Shown in pieces: positions 8,710 through 16,900 of a DNA stretch of 64,000 nucleotides. The stretch's first letter is position 1. Every line of letters begins with the position of its first letter. The stretch is taken from positions 4,204-68,203 of the forward strand of contig CABUPZ010000006.1 of assembly GCA_902493585.1 (NCBI GenBank), given 5' to 3'. The notes below the pieces were generated by a model. It did not search any database, had not been told where the DNA came from, and saw only the letters and a list, made by a program, of their open reading frames with translations. A program made the position numbers and the translations under genes. This DNA comes from an uncultured Fusicatenibacter sp. (GTDB lineage: Bacteria; Bacillota; Clostridia; Lachnospirales; Lachnospiraceae).

Positions 8710-9233
8710 TCTTCACCCTCCTCTGCATATACTGTCTGATCAGAATCCGCGATCCGGTTCCAGTCCGCATACGGATTTCCTTCTTCATCGTAAAGCACCG
8801 GCGTACATTCCTGTACGACAATGACATTAAAGCTCTCTTCGCTGTCCATCGGATCGATGCCGACCCGCAGCTCCTGCGCTTCACCGCCTGCCGGAACGAT
8901 ATCGCTGTAATAGTAATAATCATCCGCGCCCGGCGTCCATCTGCCCTCGTCATCGGCGTAAGTCAGACCGTCCTGATACCTGTCGCCCGCGAATACCTTC
9001 ACACGGACGAAACAGTCCATATCGCCAGTATTCTGAACCGTGATATGCTTGGTCCAGTTGCTGACCTCTTCCTCCGGGACCGTCACCGTATTTCCAAGGC
9101 TCATGGTCGCTCCGCCGGAAGCTGTGGCATAGGTGGTGAAGTACGCCATCGCTGTTCCCACGCTCAGACCGGCGGTAAGCGTAAGGGCTGCTGCTGCCAG
9201 GCAAAGATTTTTCTTTTTCATATTTTTAATCAT
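8706..9233 (-). CDS. TasA/camelysin-like SipW-dependent secreted protein (shorter paralogue)
   Basis: A 175-residue protein with a signal ending TAMAYFTTYATA, matching SipW-type cleavage sites, and a mature part with KHITVQNTGDMDCFVRVKVF, the TasA-family block seen also in its downstream neighbour (SNSGSIDSYVRV). The C-terminus is acidic. It is coupled to the next gene by an ATGA overlap and sits 15 bases after the minor pilin-like gene. The ATG is nine bases after GGGAGG. By analogy with TasA/TapA pairs, one of the two paralogues could be the fibre and the other the anchor or initiator; the sequence does not say which. Confidence 0.84.
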   Translation of the reverse strand: MIKNMKKKNLCLAAAALTLTAGLSVGTAMAYFTTYATASGGATMSLGNTVTVPEEEVSNWTKHITVQNTGDMDCFVRVKVFAGDRYQDGLTYADDEGRWTPGADDYYYYSDIVPAGGEAQELRVGIDPMDSEESFNVIVVQECTPVLYDEEGNPYADWNRIADSDQTVYAEEGEE

Positions 9234-9248
9234 TCCTGTCTTCCTCCC

Positions 9249-10244
9249 TTACTCCTGTGGTGCGGAACTGTCTGCCTGCTGCTGCCAGTCCCAGACTCCG
9301 TCGGTGTATTCAAAATGGTTTACCACGCTTGCGCTGCCGTTCATGCCGCCGTTGTACTCGTTGGTAAAGGAAACGGCTGCCGGAACTTCTTCCGTTCCGT
9401 CCGCCACGATCACGGCTGTCTGTGTTCCGCCGGAAACCGCGTCATAATTGGAACCTCCGTAGATCTCCGTCACCGTCACAACGGTTCCCGCCGGGATGTC
9501 GGTGAGTTCCACGCTCTTCGTTCCGGTGCTGTCAAAATTCAGGGATACCACATCGCTGAGCACCTGCTCATGATCCAGGATACCCTCCACCTGGAAGACG
9601 AAGGTTGCATTTCCGAGGGTGGCATTGTAGGACGTCAGGGTCTTCTGGATCGTCAGGGAACCAAGCCGCGATGTCTGCTCCGGTTTCAGTCCGGTGGTCA
9701 CATCGTAAACCCAGGTATCGTCTCCTGTAGAATAGTAATAATTGTTCGGCAGAGAGATCAGATACGGCGTAAAGTCATAAGTATATGCCGCAGTCTGTAC
9801 AGTTTCCGCCTCCACCAGATACATACCGGTGGAAAGATCTCCCACAGAACCGTCCGGCTGACCTTCTTCATTGGGAGTGATCTCCAGGACCGCTGTGGGC
9901 TCCGCGCCAAGTTCATTCTTCAGGGAAACCGCTTCCTGGGAGAGCGCCTCCCACTGCTCCGCCGTGGTGCTGTCGCTGACAGAGCCAAGATCCAACTCCT
10001 CATATCCGGTGAGGGAAGTATATTCCCCGGTGACCTCCACATCCGCCACCTTGTACAGATTGACCGGGATCGCGATCTCATTGAGTTCCTGATACTGTCC
10101 GTCCAGTTCAAAGGACAGTGAGCAGCTTCGATCCGGCTCCACTCCGGGCGCTCCGTATACACTGGAAATTCCCGCCGCCGAAACCACCAGCAGGCATGCC
10201 AGCGCCGCCGCGCCTCCTTTTTTTATTTTTCCTGTCATTTTCAC
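9249..10244 (-). CDS. Minor pilin-like surface protein with FctA/DUF7601-like domain
   Basis: A 331-residue secreted protein with a signal peptide ending SVYGAPG. The N-terminal half (about 40-205) resembles pilin domains: a VNLYKVADV strand and the SVGDLSTGMYLVEAET turn. The C-terminal half begins LTIQKTLTSYNATLGNATF, continues through DIPAGTVVTVTE, and ends AAVSFTNEYN, a T-antigen/FctA-like (DUF7601-type) fold in which Lys-Asn isopeptide bonds are usual. No sorting motif or membrane tail follows, so it is probably incorporated by, or associated with, the fibre rather than wall-anchored itself. The start may be GTG (six bases after AGGAGGG) or the ATG two codons later. Confidence 0.75.
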   Translation of the reverse strand: MKMTGKIKKGGAAALACLLVVSAAGISSVYGAPGVEPDRSCSLSFELDGQYQELNEIAIPVNLYKVADVEVTGEYTSLTGYEELDLGSVSDSTTAEQWEALSQEAVSLKNELGAEPTAVLEITPNEEGQPDGSVGDLSTGMYLVEAETVQTAAYTYDFTPYLISLPNNYYYSTGDDTWVYDVTTGLKPEQTSRLGSLTIQKTLTSYNATLGNATFVFQVEGILDHEQVLSDVVSLNFDSTGTKSVELTDIPAGTVVTVTEIYGGSNYDAVSGGTQTAVIVADGTEEVPAAVSFTNEYNGGMNGSASVVNHFEYTDGVWDWQQQADSSAPQE

Positions 10245-10279
10245 TTCTTACCCTCCTTTGAAATCTGGTAACTCGCAGC

Positions 10280-10319
10280 CGTCCAGCCAACTGAACGGTT
10301 ACGGTAACTTCACAGTTAC
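10280..10319. repeat. Dispersed palindrome copy a, with a second short inverted repeat
   Basis: CCGTCCAG-CCAA-CTGAACGG matches the window's recurring palindrome with one mismatch, followed by GTAACT-TCAC-AGTTAC. It lies between the second sortase gene and the minor pilin-like gene. Confidence 0.6.
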
Positions 10320-11209
10320 GAACTCTGATCCGTCCGGTCGCCGCCGTCTTTCCTGCGGCTCCTTCCGAACAGGAACTTCATGATCAGTATCACAAGCAAT
10401 GTGACTGACAATCCCAAAATCAGATATAACATGTAATAATTCTGTACCGCCCGCAGCATCGTATCCACCGGGGTACTCTCCACTTCTTCCTCGCCGTTGT
10501 ACGGCACCCGTGTTCCGCGGACCAGAAGTCTGTGGGAATTGACACCGTAGGGCGTACAGGTGAACAATGTCACATGATCCTCGCCCGGCACTACCTGCAG
10601 CGCCTCTTCCAATGTCTCCATATCGTCCTTGTCTACCATATCCAGGATCTGATCCACCTGGTAGGCAAGGGTCTCATCCAGTACATGGATGTAAAACATA
10701 TCGCCCTTGTTGAGCTGGTCGATATCGGTAAAAAGTCTTGCGCTCGGCAGCCCTCGATGCGCTGCCAGGACGCTGTGGGTATTGTCCCCGCCGATGGGAA
10801 GACCGGTTCCGTCCAGATGACCTGCGCCCGTCTGGAGCACCGCGTCGGAAGTTCCATGATAAATGGAAATCCGGACGTTGATCTTCGGGATCGAGAGATA
10901 ACCCATCACTCCGTCCCCGCCGATATTCAATACCTTCCAGTATTCCGTATTCTCCAGTTCTTCCTGGTCGGAGGCGAAGACATCTCCATATATGTTATTT
11001 TGTGTCAATGTGCTGTTAAACTGCCGTGCGGCCTCCCATTCCTGTGTGAAATCCTCCGGCGTCATCTCCTGCACCGTCGATTCATAGCTGCTGATCAGCC
11101 TGCTCTGGCGGTAGGTATTCCACTGATCCGAGATCGTCGGGTAAGCAAGAATGCCAAAACCGATCAGAAACAGAAGACCGAACAGGATCCCTGAAAGTTT
11201 GCGTTTCAT
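10316..11209 (-). CDS. Class C (pilin-polymerising) sortase
   Basis: A 297-residue membrane-anchored transpeptidase that joins pilin subunits covalently. It has an N-terminal membrane helix (6-24), then catalytic His151 in AAHRGLPS, Cys218 in TLFTCTPYGVNSHR, and Arg227 in RLLVRG. A second membrane helix near 255-280 and a basic tail follow, as usual for class C. TLxTCTPYGVNSHRLLVRG is the class C hallmark. Its ATG overlaps the stop of the first sortase gene, so both enzymes are made together. Two paralogous class C sortases next to one major pilin suggest that one polymerises the shaft and the other adds a tip or minor subunit. Confidence 0.95.
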   Translation of the reverse strand: MKRKLSGILFGLLFLIGFGILAYPTISDQWNTYRQSRLISSYESTVQEMTPEDFTQEWEAARQFNSTLTQNNIYGDVFASDQEELENTEYWKVLNIGGDGVMGYLSIPKINVRISIYHGTSDAVLQTGAGHLDGTGLPIGGDNTHSVLAAHRGLPSARLFTDIDQLNKGDMFYIHVLDETLAYQVDQILDMVDKDDMETLEEALQVVPGEDHVTLFTCTPYGVNSHRLLVRGTRVPYNGEEEVESTPVDTMLRAVQNYYMLYLILGLSVTLLVILIMKFLFGRSRRKDGGDRTDQSS

Positions 11210-12222
11210 GTCTGCTCCTTTGATGTGCTTTCGTTTTCCCCTGTCTCCTCATTCTCTGTGACCGGCGATTTCGATGCTTCGGAAGTTTCCGGTTCCATAT
11301 CGGATATCAGTTCCGGCTGTGCTGCTTCCGGAACTTCCGCGGCTGCCGCTGCTTTTGCTTTCTGTTTTTTTCTGTCCAGGAAGGCCAGAAGGAAGACAAA
11401 TGCTGCGGTTACCAGGAGTCCTACCACGACCCACAGAAGATAATTGGTATGGAGGCTGATGCCGGCCAGCGGCGTCTCTTCCTCATCCTCAATCACTTCC
11501 GGTACGTATTCCACCCGGTGGCCTCTGACCAGAAGCCGGTGGCTGTTGACTCCGTAGGGGGTACAGGTCAGCAGAGTCACCAGATCCTGCCCTTCCTGCA
11601 CCGCAAGACTTTCCGTCTCGTCCGGTTCCACTACGAGGATCTGATCGACCTCGTAACAGAGAATGTCATCCAGTATGTAGAGAAGGAAATGATCTCCTTC
11701 TTCGAGTTTGTCAAGATCCGTAAACAGTGAGGCACTCGGCAGTCCGCGGTGTGCGGAAATGACTGCGTGTGTATTCTCACCACCCACCGGAAGGGAACTT
11801 CCCTCCAGATGGCCTGCCGCCTGTTCCAGGACGTCCTCATCCGTGGTGTGGTAAATCGGGATCTTAATGTTGATCTTGGGGATCTGCACATATCCCATCA
11901 TACCATCTCCCAGAAGGTTCAGGCAAGACATGTACTGCTGATGTTCCTCGGAATCCTCGTCCGCGGCTGCCGCCACTGCGAAGGAGTCAGGAAGGATACT
12001 CGGAAGCAGCGCCTCGTTGTAGGCAACAGCTTCTTCCTTTGCGGCGGAATAATCGATCTCGCCGGAAGCCTCCTGTTCCGATACAGCTGTGTCATAGCTG
12101 GAAATCAGCTTTGACTGCCGGTAATTGTTCCACTGATTGGAAGCGAAAGGATACAGCAGCAAGGACAAACCGGCTAAAAAGAACAGTGCAATCAATATGG
12201 TAGTAAATAACTTTTTTTTCAT
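11206..12222 (-). CDS. Class C (pilin-polymerising) sortase
   Basis: The second class C sortase, 338 residues, clearly paralogous to its downstream neighbour (both have the YRQSxLISSY start and TCTPYGVNSHRLLVRG). Catalytic residues are His158 in SAHRGLPS, Cys220 and Arg229. Membrane helices lie at about 7-26 and 262-282. The C-terminus is longer than usual, Ala/Glu-rich and presumably cytosolic. It starts 33 bases after a strong hairpin that follows the major pilin gene, so its transcription probably depends on read-through. AAGGAG lies eight bases before the ATG. Confidence 0.95.
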   Translation of the reverse strand: MKKKLFTTILIALFFLAGLSLLLYPFASNQWNNYRQSKLISSYDTAVSEQEASGEIDYSAAKEEAVAYNEALLPSILPDSFAVAAAADEDSEEHQQYMSCLNLLGDGMMGYVQIPKINIKIPIYHTTDEDVLEQAAGHLEGSSLPVGGENTHAVISAHRGLPSASLFTDLDKLEEGDHFLLYILDDILCYEVDQILVVEPDETESLAVQEGQDLVTLLTCTPYGVNSHRLLVRGHRVEYVPEVIEDEEETPLAGISLHTNYLLWVVVGLLVTAAFVFLLAFLDRKKQKAKAAAAAEVPEAAQPELISDMEPETSEASKSPVTENEETGENESTSKEQT

Positions 12223-12254
12223 CCGGTCTCTCCTTACGGTTGTATGTTTGTTTG

Positions 12255-12285
12255 AAAAACGGGGCGGGCGAACCGCCCCGTTTTT
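12255..12285 (-). terminator. Terminator between major pilin and sortase genes
   Basis: AAAACGGGGCGG pairs with CCGCCCCGTTTT across a six-base loop, with a T-run on the minus strand. It stands between the pilin stop and the first sortase start in the same direction, so it can act as a partial terminator that sets the subunit-to-enzyme ratio. Confidence 0.85.
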
Positions 12286-12350
12286 ACTGGGTTTCTTTTC
12301 TGTCGTTCAGATCATCCCTGCGGCAGCGCCGCTCTTATGTATCTGTCCGA

Positions 12351-13820
12351 TTATTTCTCAGTTTTTTTGCGTGTTGCAAAGTACAGACCAGCTGCTGTTA
12401 CCATGATTGCGCAGCCGCCGATGGTGAAGATTGTGGTACCGATACCACCGGTGGACGGAAGGGAGGAAAGTTTGGTGTTTACTACATCTTTGTTTACAAA
12501 TACATTGCTTGTTTTATTTTCTGTTACAGTAACAGAAGTTCCATTCTCGTCAATTGTATAACCTAATGGAGCGACAGTCTCTTTCAACCAATAATCATCT
12601 TCCTCCAGACCAATCAATCTTAATTCACCAGCTGCAGAAACTTCAACTTCCGTAGTTGCTCCATCTTCACCGTTTTTAGCTTTTCTATAAATTCCGCTGT
12701 CCGTACCTACTTCAACAAACTGAATCGGTTCAATATCAACATTCAGTTCATACTCATCCTTATTAGCTACTGCATATAATTCAAATTTTGCTCCTTCAAG
12801 AGTTGCTGATTTGTCAAGATTATATTTTTTTACATCTACAATACCAGTATATCCTTTTTCTTCATCAGGTGTATATGTAGTGTTCGGAGTATTTACATTA
12901 GCAGTATTGCTCCAGTATGAAGTTTCCCCATCAATAGAACTAACCCAGTCTGTTCCAGCTTCAGATGTAACAGTCGCTTTATAAGTGATAACAACCTGTT
13001 TACCTGCATCTGTATTATTAGCGATATCAACATAATTTGTTAAATCAATAGTATAGTTACCTTCTACTGCATCCCAATTTCCCTGAGGAGTTTTTCCATC
13101 ATTATCCTTCACTGGAAATTCACCTTTTGTAATACTTTCTACTCCAGTAATTTCCAGCCCTGTCGGAGTATCTGAAAATACGAAAGAATCCGGAAGTTCT
13201 CCTTCCTCATTCGCTACAAATCTAGGAATACTAAATTTAACTGTAAAGGTAACCTCTTCACCTCTGGCAACAAACGTATCATTCGCAGATTTATCCACCT
13301 TAAAGTCACCATGTTTTGCATTGATTACATCTGGCTCAGCCCACATATATTGTGCATCTTCATCATAAGTCTCAGCAACCATCAGAGAATAATCCACTTT
13401 ACTATCTGTTGCAAGAACTACATATGTTCCAATCGGTACATTACTAAATGTACATGTCTGTCCCTCTACAGATTGATGATCAATATAACGACCCGTAGTA
13501 CTTGGAAGGTCAGCAACTACTTGTTTTAATTCTTCCAAATCAACATCTTTGTTTAACGTAACTACCCCATTAGTATTAGTAAAATAATCTTTTGCCCACT
13601 CCGCAATATCCCAGGACTGATTTCCATTGTCATCTGCAACCAGTGTAACCGCCTGAATAATTTTTACATCTACCGGAGCATCTTTTGCTCCCGTAAGATC
13701 ATTAATTGTAATAGTACTTTTATAATTTGCAGAAATATCCGTTGCTGCAAATGCCGTTACACTTGTTCCCATAATCATTGCTGATGCCATTAACATTGCT
13801 AAAACTTTTTTTGCCTTCAT
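12351..13820 (-). CDS. LPXTG major pilin
   Basis: The backbone subunit of a sortase-built pilus, 489 residues. The signal peptide ends VTAFAATD. Residue blocks resemble SpaA/FimA pilins: the DVINAKHGDFKVDKSA segment carries a pilin-motif-like lysine, and a C-terminal Cna-B/SpaA-type domain contains the E-box-like WLKETVAPLGY. The sorting signal is LPSTGG, followed by a hydrophobic helix and RKKTEK. I chose the ATG at 13820 because GGAG lies nine bases before it. An in-frame ATG six bases earlier is too close to that site, and the more upstream codons lack one. The gene is markedly AT-rich compared with the sortases downstream. Confidence 0.93.
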   Translation of the reverse strand: MKAKKVLAMLMASAMIMGTSVTAFAATDISANYKSTITINDLTGAKDAPVDVKIIQAVTLVADDNGNQSWDIAEWAKDYFTNTNGVVTLNKDVDLEELKQVVADLPSTTGRYIDHQSVEGQTCTFSNVPIGTYVVLATDSKVDYSLMVAETYDEDAQYMWAEPDVINAKHGDFKVDKSANDTFVARGEEVTFTVKFSIPRFVANEEGELPDSFVFSDTPTGLEITGVESITKGEFPVKDNDGKTPQGNWDAVEGNYTIDLTNYVDIANNTDAGKQVVITYKATVTSEAGTDWVSSIDGETSYWSNTANVNTPNTTYTPDEEKGYTGIVDVKKYNLDKSATLEGAKFELYAVANKDEYELNVDIEPIQFVEVGTDSGIYRKAKNGEDGATTEVEVSAAGELRLIGLEEDDYWLKETVAPLGYTIDENGTSVTVTENKTSNVFVNKDVVNTKLSSLPSTGGIGTTIFTIGGCAIMVTAAGLYFATRKKTEK

Positions 13821-13930
13821 ACTCATTTTCTCCTTTTCTTTTTCGGGTTTCCCCATTTTTTTATTCAAGCCATTACGCGCTGTCGTTTTTTTCAATGGCG
13901 GTACCGGGACCGCTCATGCTTTTTCATGCT

Positions 13931-16900
13931 TTATTTTCCCAGTACCTCCTTGCGTTTCATTCTATATAAGATAAGGGATGCAGCCATCATAAAGGCTGTG
14001 CCGCTTATCAGATACCAGAAGATTCCGGATCCGCCGGCGGATGGAAGATCGTAAAGGACTTCATTCTCAAACTTAAACTGATAAGTTGTTCCTTCCATCT
14101 CTGAAGCCACCGGACTATCACCTGCTTTAATGGATTTCAATCCATTCTCAGATAAAACAACTGTCCATTCTGCTTCACTTAACATATAACCAGCCGGTGC
14201 CTTTGTCTCTTTAAATGTGTATGTTCCTGGATTGAAATCAGTTACCGGAGTTCCTGTTCTATCCTCTGCTTCATACCAGTCAATCACACCATCCTTATCG
14301 GTTTTTCCATAATAAGTTTTTCCCTCTGATGCAAGTGTAAACTCAGCACCGCCAAGTAACGTCGTATGGTTTGAAGCACTGACCTTTACAATTCTCCAAT
14401 CAGTCATTACCTGTTCATTTGTAAAGACAGCCTCGCCATAAATTCCCTCAGCATATGTCTTTTTTGCTATTACATCTTCATTATCGCTGTTATTGCCCAA
14501 CGTAAATGTAATTTCATTATTCTGCTTACTCATGTAGCAGTTCGTACTCTGCGAGGACTCCAACGACTTAATTGTATAACCTGCAGCCGGCGTTTCAGTA
14601 ATTGTCCATGTACCACGCGGAAGATCTGACAAAGCTGCCTGCTCATACGGTGACAGAGTTCCTTCTGTCTGTCCTACATCAATTGTTATGCTGACATTCT
14701 TCGTTATATTTCCAGACGAAACAGTAAATGTAAATGTCTGAGCCTCTGAAGATGCCTCATCCAACTTCTTCACGATATTGATGGTGCCGGCTATCACATT
14801 TAATACATAAGTCCCTGTTGCAGTTCTTACTTGGCTTTGCTCTCCATATACATTCGGTTGTGAAGCATCATATACATAGCCATCTGAAGACCGGTCTGTT
14901 TTCGGTGTATATGTAACAGTTAATGTATATGACTCTTTATCATCTCCAACAGCATTTGATGCAAAATTTTCATTATAGTCTGTTCCTTGTGGCTTCATAG
15001 TTGCCGTTTTTGTAAGGCTATATGTGAATGTACCAACAACATCATTGGTATTTTCAAAGGAATAGTCTTTGCTGAATGTTCCATTATTCAATAGTGTCAG
15101 AATATCACCACCGGTCAGGCGACAATCTTCCTGGATCTCAAATGTTGCCTCTTCTCCCTTCGAAACATCACTCTCTACTTTTTCAGCAAGTACCTGTTTA
15201 ATCTTGGCTACATTTTCTGCTACATTGACAGAATCGCCAAGAAATATGGTTTCTTCTACACTTGGAACCTGAAGTTCTAATGATTTGACATTAACTGCAG
15301 GCTGCGGGAATGGAACGGTTGTTCCATTTCCAGATACACCGGATTCTGATCCATTGGTTGGAATCACATTTCCTCCCATAAACTCATCTTTTGCTTTGAT
15401 AATAAATGAAACCGTCCAACCATTGCTTCCTTCCATTGCATATGGAAGTGTTACATCACTCCATGTAATGATTCCGTTCGAATACGTACCTGTTGTTTCT
15501 CCTACAAGTTCAAATCTTGGATCAATGACATCGGTAATAGTTACATTGTCTACCGGCAACCCACTTACAATTGTAGTAAACATATTACTGAACAAGCCTT
15601 CCAGATCACTTGCGTTATCTGTATTGTAATAATATGGTTCGCCATTTTTATCTGTAGAAGCTATCCCTGCAAGCTTTTCCGATGCAAGTGGCGAGCCTTC
15701 TTTATCAGCCCCAATATCAACATAACCAATACCTACACCAAGGGGCATAAGTGTTGCGCCACTGTTCCTAATCTCTTCAGCCGCTGACTCAATATCGTTC
15801 CAACAGTCATCAATATTCTCTTGTTTACCATTATCATTCTTCCAGTTTGGCGCCCCGTCTGTCAGAAGAATAACATACTTTTCATTTGCAGAAGTGTTAT
15901 CATCTAACATTTTCTTTGCTTCAGTCAATGCCTTGTATTGATTCGTTCCTGAGGCTGTCAAATCATACATATTACTGAGTCTGCTGTTCAATATGTTATA
16001 ATTGTTTGAAAGTGCAGCTAATTCAATTTTTCCATCTCCACCATTCACATTCTCTGCAAATGTAATCAATCCAACTCTGTTTTCGTCAGAAAGTTTATAC
16101 AGATTATCGACAAAACTGCTTGCCGCTTCCTGCAGATAATCTAATCGTGTTTTAGTTCCTACTTGTTGATAAAAATCATATTTATCTCTTGTATTTAAAA
16201 TATCTGAAGTGCTTTTTATCTCGGTTTTATTATTTTTATTTGAAGAATCCGCATACCACCAGTTTCCATCTGAATAAGTAATTTGATAAACTGTAGCAGC
16301 ACTTGTTGGACGAATGTAATAATAAGTCTCATTTTCATTTAAATCTCTGACCCGTCCATCCGAAGCAACTTTTTTCAAATCTGCCGGGAATTCCATGGAT
16401 TTCGATGTATCAAATGCCAATACTACATCCACCGGCTCTCCCTGTTTAATAATAGAATTCAGCACTGACTTTGCAGACAGGGTAATCTGATAAGTTCTTT
16501 CATCGTAATCAACTACTTCTACTTTTTTATCCACTTCTATTGAAGTACTGAATGTCTGATTGACAATCTGATAATCTCCGTTATCGGTCTTTAATGCCCC
16601 ATCCCCTTCAATCTTGTAGGTTGCAGAGGTTGCTCCCTCCTCCGCTGTCACTGTAATTGTCCAAGGACCGCTACTGATATAACCATCCGGCGTATCTGTT
16701 TCCTTCATGTAATAGGTACCTGCTTTTAATCCGGAAAATTCTATTTTCCCGTCTGCTCCAGATACAGCAGTATCAATAACATTTCGATATTCACTATCAC
16801 TATAAAGTGTAAATTCTACATCAGGAAGAGCAGTTTCGTTCTCATCCGTTTTGGTAAATTCTACATCTGCTCTTGGAGTAGTTGTGATAACCGGTTCGGA

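Noticed and set aside
13821..13895. Longer N-terminus for the major pilin
   Set aside because: The extra residues precede a clear ribosome site and a good signal peptide; the start at 13820 explains both.
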